Assembly (NCBI GenBank): GCA_963969395.1
Contig: OZ017797.1
Coordinates: 37,634,001-37,698,000, forward strand
Direction of reading: 5' to 3'
DNA: 64,000 nt
Source: Pseudoscleropodium purum
Taxonomy: Eukaryota; Streptophyta; Bryopsida; Hypnales; Brachytheciaceae
Part shown: positions 34,601 to 46,084 of the stretch, piece after piece
Numbering within the stretch: the stretch's first letter is position 1
How the letters are laid out: every line of letters begins with the position of its first letter
Translations under genes and position numbers: made by a program
Notes under the pieces: generated by a model
Databases searched by the model: none
Seen by the model: only the letters and a program-made list of their open reading frames with translations
Told to the model about the DNA's origin: nothing

Positions 34601-35043
34601 TCCAGATAACATCAGCTCATGAAATGGTCACATGGACAAGACCACATAGCTTTTTTTATTATTTTAAAGCTTTGACAAAATTCTTCCATGAGCTCCAAAT
34701 AGCTATCTATGCCTGAGGCTCAACTTTTGCTTGCCTTGATGACTTGTCTAGAGAAGTGTGAAGTGGAGAGGACTTGCATAACAGTAATTAAGTTAGGGTT
34801 GAAGACATGTCTTTTTTAGTTTTCTAGTTCTTTACGTTTTATGGTAATTTTGTGTTTGATGCTTGTCTTTATTGTTGTTTCATCTCAGTTTTGGCTTACG
34901 ATTAATGGGCTGAGCTTTTGGTGCAGAGTACGGTAACATGGCTGCTTGCATGCTACTTTTTCTACACACCATTCATCTCCAATCTTGCCCGGTATCTTTC
35001 TTCAATGACCCTCACGAGGTCCCCACAAAAGCGTCTTGACTAG
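31613..35043 (+). CDS. Six-exon gene: plastid-targeted, INSIG-like membrane protein
   Basis: I joined exons 31613-31868, 32522-32661, 32935-33059, 33652-33840, 34285-34336 and 34927-35043. All introns are GT-AG, phases agree at every junction, and the total is 879 bases, or 292 residues plus stop. Residues 1 to about 67 are a Ser/Arg/Thr-rich plastid transit peptide ending near VLSCKAQ, followed by an acidic linker. Hydrophobic spans follow: near 89-107 (VALYLFALGLLLGPPLDG), 133-152 (VFPMLGLFYSVVGVLQLVLD), 175-187, 195-211, 217-233 and 257-273. The order VPP/VFP-type span, a Trp-Phe-x-GFGL segment (WWGFGLATLVGIA, 215-227) and the last WLLACYFFYTPFISNLAR (259-276) recalls the insulin-induced protein (INSIG) fold. 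INSIG proteins elsewhere are ER sterol-sensing anchors, so a plastid role would differ. Start uncertainty: ATG 31506 has a better context (CCACCATGG) and reads another transit-like frame, out of phase. Exon 2 could start 14 bases earlier only with a frame-kept GTAG acceptor at about 32506. Confidence 0.8.
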
Positions 35044-36465
35044 AATATGGTGCAAGTGATGTTGAGGACCGCAAATTGCTTTCAATGACTTTACAGTTGT
35101 CTGAGTAAGCATTTGAGCATGGATATTGTTATTGAGTTATTGGCTTTTGTGTTATCTTGTTGGAAGTCAAAAAGAGGAAAGGAGACTTAAGATTTTTTGG
35201 ACTCAATATTACAAAGTTATGATCAGCTAAATATAGTTGTACCTAGATTACAGGCTCTTATGATTTCAGGCTGTCATTTTAGGTTTGGTTTAGAAACAGG
35301 TCACAAGTAGGCTCAGTTACCATGATGCAACTTTGTTTCCTAAGAAAGGTCTTCTAGTGAGAGACGCCTAGACAAAGCTGCGGATGACGATGACAACAAA
35401 TCTGTGTTGCAAGAACCATGAAAGAAGCGCGAAGCACTAATCAACTAGACGATGCATCTCAAGAGTCTGGTGAGCTAGGACTCATGTCACCAATGTGCCA
35501 TTTCAGTCTGTGTGGAGCCAACTTTTCTTATTGATTGTAGAAAGATTTGTAGGTTGAATTTTACACATGACCACCAAAATGTTCTTCTGTTCTGTAAAAT
35601 GAAGGTGAATTGTTTCCTTCTCAATAAATCTCAAATGCCTATAGTCACAGCTTCTTGTAGTGTTTGTAAATATCATCATTTTATGACACTGACCATTACA
35701 ATAGGAGAACATGGATGGGAACACCAAGCTACCATTGAGCAAATCTATAGACCAATAGAATTATCCTTAAAGTTCAACACTATAGGTTTGTGATTGAATC
35801 ACCAAAAAGGGTCGATGGAAAACTCTAATCCTTGGAAAATCATGAGTTTTGTTGTAACTATGCTGTGGGAGGTTCCTTCAAAAACCCATCCTTCAAAAAT
35901 TTCATGCAATATTTACACAATTTGTAGAGTACTTATTCTTCCAGCATCTGAAGTTCAATATAAAATCTTACTCTGTATAAGGTAGAACAATAGCCAATAT
36001 TGTTAGTCATCCAAATTCAACATCTCTTGGACCCTCCCATTTGTATTAGTCACCCCACGTATGACTACAATCCTAGCAACTTTCTAACTTACCATCATGA
36101 CAATACACTTGTAGGGAGGGGATATGTCAGCATGTGGTTTACCATGGGTCTACCCATGCTTTATCAATTTAATTCCCATAAACTTTGAAAAATCATTTCT
36201 TATTGGAATTTTCTTGATTCTATATGCAAATGACTTCTTTCTAACTTCTTAATCTCCTAAGAATATGTGAGTTGACAAATAGCTTTTTCAAGGTAACTAC
36301 ATAGTTAATCTACTTGGTAATAGACTTGTTTACCTTATCTTGGAAAGAGTTCATTGTCTCTTCCCTAAAGAAGACATTAACTCCTCAAGTTCCACAACTC
36401 ACTAAAGTAGTTATTTCCAAATGCAACTAAATAAGCAATTGAACATTGTTCATATTATGTAATTG
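35044..36465. other. 3' flank and spacer
   Basis: No gene is seen. Frames at 35503-35793 on both strands overlap each other and match nothing I know. Composition falls back to the AT-rich background by about 35.9 kb. Part of the beginning is likely 3' untranslated sequence of the preceding gene. Confidence 0.45.
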
Positions 36466-36469
36466 CCTA

Positions 36470-37460
36470 ATTTTTTTTATTGGATGTTGTCGGAAGTAGT
36501 GACAAAGGATTGTAGATTATCTTACACATTTTTTCAACACCATATGAATAAACTATAAACTTTCAAAGTATTGAAAATAGTTGTAATTAAAGTGATCCTA
36601 GGCTCTAAGGATTAAAGGTTGTACATTTTAGACAAGAATTTTTAGGGATCAAGTTTAGAAAGGGGTCACAATTGGATGGGTTTACCTTATGTTTTGTCAA
36701 AAATTACTCCAAATCTTCCTTTTCTAATGCAAAGAGTGAAATGAAAAGCATAAAGTTTTTTTGGTATGTAATCATAAGACTTAGTTTTTATTTAAGAGTA
36801 TTTAATAATTTTCTAGCAAACATTGATTGCATAGATTATTGCATTTGAATTGAAAAATGATATTTATTTTCACCCTCCCAAACAAAGTCAACAAACTTTG
36901 ATTTGTCTTAGCGTAAAAACTTTGTACTTAAGTGAGTTGAGAATAAAAAAAAAACATCCTCTGAAAAGTCACACACTTTTAAAGTTTTCTTGTAATTTGG
37001 ATTGGCACAATACAAATTTTGGCAATATACAAGAAAACTTCAAAAAATTTGCTAAAAAATCACTTTTCTTTCAATTAAATTTCTTACAACTAGACTAATT
37101 TTATAGCAATTGAATCAATGAGTTGGTTCATGGTCCCATTTGAAAAAGGTCCTCAATTGAAATGAATATCAAGCAACAAACATAGTATAATTTAATCTAA
37201 TATGATTTTGTGAAGATTAATCAAAACTCTAAACTAACCCACAAAATAGGATACACATTATGCATGAACCATAGCCTTTAAAAAGATTTTCAATGAAGAT
37301 GATGGATGTGAGAAAGGGGAAAATTTGAGAAGTTTTAATAAATCTAGTACCCACTATTAATTTATGTCAAGAAGCCATGTGAGAAAGCATGAGGTATTGC
37401 AAAGAACCTATGATGAATCTAATAACCAAAAACATTTTGATACATGGATGAAAGATCCTA
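36470..37460 (+). repeat. Direct repeat of about 1 kb, right copy
   Basis: It is the partner of 29840-30870 in the same orientation. A frame of 100 codons at 37364-37666 begins inside it, but the aligned part of the left copy does not keep that frame, so I do not call it a gene. Fragments similar to the region right after the left copy also occur near 39960-40140 (ATGGATTGTCTTTAATTTCT, GATGATGAGGTTTT). Confidence 0.75.
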
Positions 37461-37839
37461 GGATGTGGTTTTGTCTAGGGTTTTGCTTAGCATATTTCAC
37501 TCAAATTGCACATAAGCCATTTTTGGAGTTCTTTACATTGATGTATAACATCATTAGCTATATTTTTGCCTACTGTAGATACGTTGGAACCCAATTAGGA
37601 ATTTACCTAACTTATAGTTTATGTTCGATCCTGGGAGGTCTATCTAATAGGTTCGTTTCTAATTAGTCAATTAATAGCCTAGTAGGACATTACAAACACC
37701 AAGCATGGAAGAAAATAGACTCCTTTAACTACTTAAAATAAATCATATATTTTTCCTCACAATTGTAATTTTAATATTATAAGGTTTTTTTCTCCTCTTT
37801 TCATATCCACAAGAGGTTAAGTAAATCTCCCAAATGCCA

Positions 37840-39260
37840 AGTTGGTCTTGATCTTCACATCACCAACTCGGATACATTGGCATAGGGACCACCACCAAGC
37901 CGGAGCTATCCGTCTTCCAACTCAGGTTCTGAATTGGATTTTACTCACCGCCTTCCAAACCTTCTTCTCCTAATGGGTAAATTTCTACTCACTCAACTTC
38001 TTGTTTACTTCATTCTCAACCACCACACCTTCACTTTCTGCTTTTACTTGTTCATTAATCTTTCCACACTTTATTTTAGTATAATTTTGATTACTACAAA
38101 TTCGGCATTTCTTATATCCCAGCTTGGAATTACTCACTTTACACTTAGGCTTTTCCATAACTAGACATCACTTCCAATTTGCTATCTTCAAATTAATCAT
38201 TCAGCCAACAAGCAAAACACACAAGCTCACATCCAATCTCGGAATATCAAACAGACACACAAAAGCTTGAACTTCCCGATTTGGAATTAACTCATTCTTC
38301 ACAACAACCACTATGACTTCAATCAAATTGGAACTCCACCAATTGGAATCAATTAAATCACAGTCAATTACTTCCCACCTAACACATCCATCATAGCACC
38401 ACAATTTGGCATAACATTTCCGATTTGCATTAAACCAACTTGGTGACAAATCACCGTTGATACAATTAAAAAGCTCCACAACTTATAAAATTTTCAATGT
38501 TCAAAACCACTGTTGTAAGCTCTAATTCTAAGTCCTCTCTCTAGATCTACAATTTGGACTTAACTTCATAACTTCACATCACTAACTTACGATTCCAATT
38601 TGACTTCCAATTACTTCAACTTCCTCACACACTGGTGCTCACTTCGCCAAATAGGAATTCCTACACCAATTAAAATTCACTTCTACCTCCAACACAATCT
38701 TATCTCACTAACTTGATAACTCCTCATCTTCCTGCACTTGTTCTAACACACAGCTCTATTTCCTCAACACATGACAAATCTCCAATTAGCACTCACATCA
38801 CATCACACCGATACCACCATATATCCCCGACTTGGACTCAAACATGCACAGACACAACCATGACTCAAACACAAATCACACACATAAAAAAACCAAAACT
38901 GGCAGTTACCAATTCGGACTACCAACCAACTAACCGCTCAACCCCGACTTGGAACTGCCACACACAACTAAATAGGAACAGAATGAAAAATCCAATTTGA
39001 CAACTCCCACATTCATCACTCAACTTGGCCACAACACACCCATTTGGAATTACAGCCCACCTCAGACTCAAACACAAGCCGCAACCAACTTGGACAACTT
39101 CAACCCACCAACTTGCCACCAACCATTCTGACTTGGACTCCTCAATTGACCAACACATCACCAATAATAACACCAATTCGGCTTTTTACAAGTCAAAACT
39201 CCCAAATTGGCAAACAAATACACAAACGGCCAATCAAAAACTTCAAAAATACATCCCAAA
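37840..39260 (+). repeat. G-poor tract with a recurring CNAATTYGGA-type motif
   Basis: The plus strand is rich in A and C and poor in G. Its few G residues sit mostly in words such as CAACTTGGAC, CCAATTCGGACT, CGATTTGGAATT, CGACTTGGACTC and CAATTTGGAC. These appear more than 20 times at irregular spacing (for example about 37866, 38120, 38275, 38398, 38548, 38828, 38906, 38945, 39087, 39130, 39172 and 39210). Frames through it are low-complexity Thr/His/Pro/Asn-rich and do not look like a protein. It may be an ancient, highly diverged satellite. Confidence 0.6.
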
Positions 39261-39269
39261 AAACTAACA

Positions 39270-41675
39270 AAAATTGAAGAAACACCTATCTACACCTACT
39301 CTCACCTTGCTTTGGCAAAGAAGTTTCCTCATTTGAATGTCACTTATAGTATCAAGTATATAGTGTCATGACCCTTGTTACAACTCTTGTTACAAAATCC
39401 ATCATGTTTTCATCTTGAAGAAATATCATCCAATTATTTCATCCAACATTGATTCTTCTCTCTATATATATACAAGACAAGAGTTATTTGATCAAACGCC
39501 AATGTTCAAAATGTTGTGATTAAACTCTAGCACTATCAACTTTAGTTACTTGTGAAGTGACTACAATGTTCATCTCACATGTAGTAAGTGTAAATTGACT
39601 ATGGAAGTTCATCTATTTTGAAGACACATGATATAAGTAGTAGTAAATAATAATTTTTTATAATAGATGGGAGATTAGCAACATGATTAAAGCAAAGAAA
39701 AGCATAGACTATGAGTGAACTCATTAAGATTGATGAAATAGCTTAAGGTTTCGAATAGTTTGGAACCTTTGACTTTGTCAATCTCAAATGTCATCACTTT
39801 AGGGCCGTGGTTTTCCTTGTTCTATCTAGTTGTTTAATTGTGTTCTTGTTTTAGCTTGAATCAACTTTTCGAAGTTCAATGTAGAACCCTAAATAAATAT
39901 ATTCTTCATACATGCCAACTGTCTTAGAGAGGTTGGAGTTATTTCTCTCTCTCTCTCTCTTCAATGCATGGATTGTCTTTAATTTCTCAAGTAAGGTATT
40001 AACAATATTTAAGGAAATCTTTCACATTAAGAATTAAAATACCTATGTGAACTTGCAAGTCTAAACTTTGAAATAGCATGAGATTGTTGGTAACTTAATT
40101 ATTACTCCTCATAGTACAATGATGATGAGGTTTTAGGGTATAAATAAATTCAAATAAAAAATTAATGACAAGTCCATTAAAGAAAGCACACCTAATGCAA
40201 CTAGCATTGGTCTCTCTTTATTTCCTACCCTCTTATTTTTCATTAATGGCTTGGCAATTTCAATTGGCAAAATATAAATGGCCTACAAGTTGGTCTATAA
40301 TAGAAAAGTCATCATCGTCTTTTAAAAGTTCATATCAAATCTTTTCCTCTTCTTCTTTTTATAATGCAGAAAAGTCCATTTGAAGTTTTGATTGCTAGCT
40401 TTGCATTAGGTCGATTTTTTTTAAGTCATTAGAATGGAATGATGTCCACTTCTTTCACTTCAAAATCTCCATACTATCCTTATTCCCATTTTCACATTGG
40501 AGATGCTTTGAAGGCAAGAGGGATTTTACTATTTCTTACCCTCTATTTTTTCGGTCATTATGATTTTGGCACCTTGTGGCTCATGTTGGCTTGATTTTGT
40601 GTCTTGCTTGACAACTAGGTGCACAATTACTTGGTCCTTTAGGGATTAAAAAATCTCATTATCAAAATGCATTTTAGGTTCTACAACATTCTCATTGATT
40701 TTGAAACATACATTCTCATTTGATATTTAAAACATAAGTACGAGGCATGTGATTTCAGAACTATAAAATTAGAGCATTAGAGAAATTATTTTTTAGCATT
40801 GAAATGGAGATTTTCTTTGCTAGTGATGACAACATGTATGACAACTTAGAGTTTTTGATCATCCATTTATAGACTTAACATTTTTTTCTTTGAAATTTTC
40901 ACACATGTGATTATGGAATAGCTTCAAGGCACAATGATTTTTGTAATATTCAACTACATGGTTAAAAAAAGTTACAGTATGATATGTTGTTTCTTTCAAA
41001 GCTAGTGTAGCTCAGAAAATAAAAAAATTCTTAAAAACAAAAAATAAAACTTAGTTTTCTATGTTTATGGATACTTTGAAAAGCTTTAAGCCATTCTATT
41101 TCAATTCATTAGTTAAATAAAATTTAAATAAAAACTTTAACTTAGTTTTCTATATTTACTAATACTTGAAAAGCTTTAATCATTCAATCTTGATTAATTA
41201 GTTTTGTAAATAGCTATGGAATCTGTACTCCAAACTAAACTTTGAAGTCTTGTTTTGATCCCAATTTTCAATATTTTGGGAAAATAAAGTAAAATGTTTG
41301 ATGAAGATTGTTTTCAAAAGGAAATATTTCAACTCTATAACTAAATCCTTAACATCAATTAGATAATTTTAAATCAAACTTTACCTCTTTTGTTTACTAT
41401 TTTTTCCAAGTATGAAATTGGAATAAGTTTTTTTAATTTTGTCATATGTATTCCTAAGATTATAAAGAAATTCAAGTTGTTAGACATGCACATATGGGAA
41501 TAAAAATTTTGAAAAATAAAACTTAACTGTTTAAAAAGAGTTGAAATACTTCCTTTTGAAATTCAAGCATCATAATCTTAAAATTGATAAAGTTTCTTAG
41601 TGTACATTTTAGAGAAGAATATCTCTGGGCCAATTTTATAAGAGATTACAATTAGGCACAGTTTACCTTTGTGTC
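39270..41675. other. AT-rich spacer with a short dispersed block
   Basis: No gene is supported. The block 40640-40850 resembles 42985-43165 and 51450-51660. The shared order is AAAATGCATTTTAG, ACATTCTCATT-GATTTTGAAA, CACGACATTTGATTTTAGAA-type, GAAATTATT and GATTTTCTTTGCT with GTGATGACAA. It is therefore an earlier, separate copy of a piece present in the F-box duplication. Confidence 0.5.
39944..39961 (+). repeat. (TC)n microsatellite
   Basis: Nine TC units stand in a row within AT-rich spacer. Confidence 0.95.
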
Positions 41676-41677
41676 AA

Positions 41678-42487
41678 ACTACCATACTCCAGTAGCAAGT
41701 TTGACACTTTGGTGGTGAATATTTAATTTCAATGCAAAATAAATTTTGTGATTTTACTATATCATTATTGAAATCTAAAAGTAGAATTAGAGAAAGTTAC
41801 TCATTTTTGGCATCTTCCTAATGAGAAATCAAAATATCATATTCTGCAAGTTTTTCAAGATTGGAAGACAAGCTCTTTGTACAAGAAAGATGATGGGAGT
41901 GAAAACAACCCACTTGGGATATGTAAATTAAGATTAGTAAAAGTTCAACCGCTCATATCTAATTAAGTTAAAAATAGAATTTGTATTCAATGTAGAACTT
42001 CATACCTCATTTAGGAATACTTAAATAAGTTTTTTCAAAAAATTTTGAACTAAGAAAAGTTGTTAAATCAAGCTAATTTTTATCTCCAAGTTTTTTTTTT
42101 GAACTTTTAAGACTCTCACCAAAAGTTATGGATAAAATTCGAAGAGGATATTTGAAATTGTCAAAAAATACATTCCTTCCACCCCCTTTGAATTTTGTCC
42201 ATAACTTTTGATTGAGGTCTTGAAATCTCATTATGATTTTTGGAGAGGAAATTTAACTTGATTTGTCATAGTTCAAAGTGTTTAAAAAGAAGCTATTCTA
42301 CTATGTCTAAATGAGGTCTAAAATTCTACCTTGAATACAATTCCTACATCAACTTTTGAAAAATTTTCAGCACATCATCTTTACATTTATTTGTAAATTT
42401 GATTGTCCGTTTCCAAAATTAGCAAAAGAATTAAACACTTTGTAATTTAATTAATTTAAGCTAAACTTGCTTCCTGAGTATGGTAGT
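41678..42487. repeat. Long foldback, about 810 bp in total
   Basis: The two halves are inverted copies with a spacer of about 30 bases near 42146-42177. Inner arms (42061-42145 and 42178-42265) include AAAAGTTATGGATAAAATTC facing GAATTTTGTCCATAACTTTT. Middle parts include TGTATTCAATGTAGAA (41972) facing TTGAATACAATTCC (42333). Outer parts include ACCATACTCCAGTAGCAAGT (41691) facing ACTTGCTTCCTGAGTATGGT (42466). Pairing weakens outward with indels. Nothing inside codes. It ends about 50 bases before MITE B2. Confidence 0.85.
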
Positions 42488-42540
42488 GAATGAAAAACAA
42501 TGAATGAAAACCTGGTGGAGTTCGTACTTGTGATGCAATA

Positions 42541-42866
42541 AGGTGAAAGCACCAATAACCAATCAAATAAGCAATCTAGGAGCAAATTGTGTGTAATATG
42601 AGTTGGTGGATATTTTTCCCATGTAGGAAGATAGAAAATATGAGGATTGCTAAATTTTCAGATTTTTATTCAAAAAATTTAAATTACAATGCATTTCAGG
42701 AGGCAAAAGAACTCTTGACCCATAAGCAATTAGTTGCAAACTTGAAAAGGACAAAAAAAACAAATTTTAAGCTTCAGATCCGACAAATCAAATCAGACCT
42801 AAGGTTGGAATTAACACCCCTTCCATGTTGGGTATTGGGCATGGTTGGTAATTGGTGCCTCCACCT
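42541..42866. mobile_element. MITE, family B, copy B2
   Basis: TIRs AGGTGAAAGCACCAATAACC and GGTAATTGGTGCCTCCACCT are flanked by TA on both sides. It is the full-length partner of B1 (19808-20127). The frame 42589-42906 inside it is not kept in B1. Confidence 0.9.
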
Positions 42867-42984
42867 TAACAAGAGGCAATGGATAAAGGAGCTTGACATG
42901 AAATGAACTTGTATGATTCAAATGGTTGCATTTATGAGACAAAAACATTTACTATGATTGAATGGTAGGATGTATTACAAAAAT

Positions 42985-44080
42985 CTCGTGCATTTTAAAA
43001 ATGCTTGCAGGCTCTGCACCATTCTCATTCAATTTGAAAGCACGCATTATCACTTGATTTTTAAAACACAAGCACAAGACATTTGATTTTAGAACTAAAA
43101 AAATGAGACAAACAATCCTGCTTAGGAATATTAGTCATGAGCATGGAAGAGGACATGATTTTCTCTGCTTGTGATGACAGCGGGTGCATCCAGCGACCAA
43201 ATAGGATCATTCATTCAGGCTTGTTGTATGTTTGTTGGTGGGAGGTAGGGCAGTCAAGAAGAGGAAAGAAGGAGGAGCCCGTATGACATTTAAGATTTCC
43301 TTCCTTGCTTCACCACGAGGAAGTCACCGGAAGTCATGCAGCCAACTCCATCAAATTGCAAGAACTGATTTCCTTGGAATAGAAAATACAGGTTCCACAT
43401 GTTTGCATAAAACACATCATCTGGTTAGCCATGTAGACTACCCAGACCTACAAATTGTTTCTTGCCATGTCCAGAGTCCCTCAGTCAGACACAAAGACCA
43501 ACTCCAGGATTGCATTTCTGATGCTAGTTTTAGTAAGATCAAAAGTTTTGTAACTTACTTGTTGGAAACGCTGGAGTTGGCTTGTTTCTTTGCAACCGGT
43601 TCAGCCAAGGCAGTCTAAGTGAACAGCCGGTATTCTCAACAGCAGCACCCTCTTCACATTCGCTTCAATTGATAAAATGTAATGTGTGGGGAAGCACTCA
43701 CTCCATTGAATCGAATGGAGTCACCAATGGAAGCTTAAGGTAAGCTTAATTGTGTGCTACGTTAGGACTCATCCTGATTCTTAACTTAGTTGCCTTAAGA
43801 TCTGCCATTCCTATCTATCTATGCTGCACTTCAATTGGGGTCAGTTTGTGCACATTACAAATAATGTTACACTGCTGCTCATTTCAGATTTTGAAATGTA
43901 CAGTACTAGGCTACTAGCACGTAGTCGCCAAGCAGGTCAAATGAACTGCGGCACAAATGTCATGGCTTATCTTATATTGGTCGAACCACCACAAGATCAA
44001 TCTACTGTTAAGAAAAAGTGACAGGTGAGTAGCTAAAGATTTGGTCATTTTTTCGGTAAGCAGGGCACCAAAAAAGTAAA
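42985..44080 (-). repeat. Segmental duplication, downstream arm of F-box copy 1
   Basis: It aligns with 51480-53180. The best kept part is 43655-43880 against 52790-53015, where the stretch around GGAAGCTTAAGGTAAGCTTA to GATCTGCCATTCCTATCTAT is almost identical. In the partner a block of about 650 bases (51815-52475) is inserted. The arm lies 3' of the minus-strand F-box gene. Confidence 0.85.
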
Positions 44081-44129
44081 TGCATAATCTGATGCAAACT
44101 GTACCCTCTGCGTAGCCTTACATGACTCC

Positions 44130-45254
44130 CTATGGACTAGCGTTCCAAGAAACTCGACACATCAGAGAAGCTTTTAGATGACCCAACGAATTTTCTGGAA
44201 GGTTGTGCCACTCACTGGTCGAAATGTTCAGAAAGGAACAAATCTGCTTTGTCCAGTAATTGTGGTTACGTAGCATCAAAACATCTTCACATGCATGAAG
44301 ATCGTCCCCGTCTTGAGGAAAGCATTGGCCGTGTCTCTTCACTGGCACCCACACCTCAGCACCCTTTTGAAACTGAAACTCTGTGATGAAATAAAATTCC
44401 GATCCGATGTCGTGTCTATTCAACTCTTTGAGCAACAAAAACACACGGTCACCCGCAAGCGCGTATTGCACCACACACGCTCCTTCGGACTGAAAGAGTG
44501 AATTACAATCCAAGAGCTCGAGTTGCCCTTCTTCAAGATCAAATGCACATGGACTTGAATGTTTCAACAACACACGATAGGGATTAAGAAACTCCCATTC
44601 TTGTGCATGACCCAAAATGGTACCCCAGGAAGGAGCTGCTCTGCTCCATTCCCTCGAAACAGAATCATACGTTTCTACTGTGTGACGGCCTCCATTCTTG
44701 AATACGACAACCACCTTATACCCTTTGGTCTCCGAATCGACTTTCATGTGCACCAGTATGGGCGGTCTAGTAGGGTGCACATGTCGTAGAGGAGGAAGCT
44801 CATACTGAACTCCTGTCAATGGATTGATCACCACAATGCCCACGGGATTTGTCTCCTCGGACCTCCAAGAGGAAACTATGCAGACCAATCCGCCATCACA
44901 AGCCATCGGCATCCATGCAGGCCGGGACGCGCTAGCCCGATATGCCAAGCGGAAGCGATCCTCATACAGCCATACGTATTTGCTGAAATCGAAGATTCTT
45001 ACTGAAAACTTATTGGGTCCCGATGTATACGAAACAAGTGCCACCATATTAGGGTTCGCTTCGTCACATACTCGGTTGAACTCCATGTTTATGGTCCATT
45101 CCTTCGAGAGCTGGCCACGCAGGCGGGTGATTTCGGGCACTGGCAGACGTGCCAAGACAAGCGCCAGCAACTCCTTCGGAAGACTTCCCCAAAGGACAGG
45201 ATTCATGACAACAGGGTCTTCTAATGTCTCCATATTTCTAAACTCCTTGCTCAT
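44130..45254 (-). CDS. F-box protein with F-box-associated repeat region (copy 1, intact)
   Basis: The protein has 374 residues. An F-box lies at about residues 17-60 (NPVLWGSLPKELLALVLARL, then VPEITRLRGQLSKEWT), the part that binds SKP1 in SCF ubiquitin ligases. The remainder has beta-propeller-like elements: RIFDFSKYVWLYEDRFRLAY, WMPMACDGGLVCIVSSW, VVINPLTGVQYELPPL, KGYKVVVVFKNGGRHTVETY, EFYFITEFQF and WVPVKRHGQ. It ends with a segment around SFLNISTSEWHNLPE. No kelch signature is clear, and the substrate is unknown. The start at 45254 is the first ATG of the frame; ATG codons at residues 1, 8 and 17 are all possible. It is the only intact member of three copies here (others at 54273-55410 and 59281-60435). 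Confidence 0.88.
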   Translation of the reverse strand: MSKEFRNMETLEDPVVMNPVLWGSLPKELLALVLARLPVPEITRLRGQLSKEWTINMEFNRVCDEANPNMVALVSYTSGPNKFSVRIFDFSKYVWLYEDRFRLAYRASASRPAWMPMACDGGLVCIVSSWRSEETNPVGIVVINPLTGVQYELPPLRHVHPTRPPILVHMKVDSETKGYKVVVVFKNGGRHTVETYDSVSREWSRAAPSWGTILGHAQEWEFLNPYRVLLKHSSPCAFDLEEGQLELLDCNSLFQSEGACVVQYALAGDRVFLLLKELNRHDIGSEFYFITEFQFQKGAEVWVPVKRHGQCFPQDGDDLHACEDVLMLRNHNYWTKQICSFLNISTSEWHNLPENSLGHLKASLMCRVSWNASP

Positions 45255-45322
45255 TCAAAACTGTCAGTCACACAACCAAAACCAGGTGGGAATCTGTTTG
45301 CAAGAACCTCACTTCCGAGCAT
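45251..45322 (-). CDS. Candidate uORF overlapping the F-box copy 1 start
   Basis: The frame has 23 codons and begins MLGSEV. Its TGA overlaps the main ATG (sequence ATGA), a layout that permits reinitiation. The aligned leader of copy 3 keeps the frame (60580-60657, 25 codons) with the same last residues CVTDSFE before a two-residue extension. About 14 of 23 positions agree. Whether it is translated is inference. Confidence 0.4.
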   Translation of the reverse strand: MLGSEVLANRFPPGFGCVTDSFE

Positions 45323-45334
45323 GGCAAAAGCCTC

Positions 45335-46080
45335 CTGAAATACAAACTCTAGTTTGAGAAAGGTAACCCCTGCCGCAAGGTATAGCGGTTGAGCTCGGTA
45401 TCGCTCTCTCTCTCTTCGTGACCTTGGCAGGGCACCCGCTCCAAGATCAAGAATCAAGCTGCCCATAGTAAAGAACTACTCAAACCCTGAAATGAGCTTC
45501 AGAATTTTTCCAGTTCCATACAGACCCGAGGTTCCTCTTTTGATTTCCTCGTTCTGTCCGTCAATTCTGCAACTCACGTCGGTGCAACGGAAGTATAAGG
45601 TGTCGAGAGCGCAAGCATGCGCACGCGGAATTGCTGAAGCACGTGAGCCAAAGCAAAGCGATTTTTAATAGAGCAGACTAAGGAGAACAATCGCAATAGT
45701 ATGGATTCGTACTTTCGATTTTGAAGGAACGAGGATGTACTTACCAGGATCATCGAGCGAAATTTTTCGGCGTAAGGTTCGTGCAGCGAGCAGGACGACC
45801 GAGTGCGGCGTGCAGACAAAAGCCAAATAGACGAACGAACAATCAAGCAAACGAAGAAACAAACGGGAGCAATCCTTGCAAGGGGCAACGCAGCTTGAGC
45901 TCCGTCCTACTCCGCAAGGGCAAGAGTGCCGGACGGAAGATGGGATAACGGGGAGAATCACACAAAGCATCTCCAGCAGTACTGTCAAACATCAGCCCGG
46001 TAAAATACAGGGACACTGTATTTTTGTTGCTACAAATTCTTGATTTTCTTACCGACGGAACTCGCTATTTTGTCTTTCAA
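45335..46080 (-). promoter_or_regulatory. Leader intron and promoter of F-box copy 1
   Basis: On the minus strand a strong donor ATCCTG|GTAAGTAC lies at 45745/45744 and an acceptor TTTGTATTTCAG ends at 45335, giving a predicted leader intron of 410 bases. The same two sites occur in copy 3 (donor at 61307/61306, acceptor ending at 60670). The region from 45745 up to about 46080 is GC-richer and also kept in copy 3 (61307-61620), so it probably includes the promoter. The window shows no clear TATA box. Confidence 0.5.
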
Positions 46081-46084
46081 CTAA

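Noticed and set aside
37364..37666. Frame of 100 codons with hydrophobic parts
   Set aside because: It starts inside the right 1-kb direct repeat, and the aligned left copy has stops and shifts in the same frame.
38713..39277. Thr/His/Pro/Asn-rich frames in several phases
   Set aside because: They arise from the G-poor composition, which lowers stop frequency in all plus-strand frames.
43232..43618. Frame in the duplication arm with a partner at 52438-52767 sharing SCSQ, RTDF and LQIVSCHVQ
   Set aside because: The shared words are in frame only in pieces. Small indels not divisible by three separate them, and the two ends differ, so the similarity is that of duplicated DNA, not of a kept protein.
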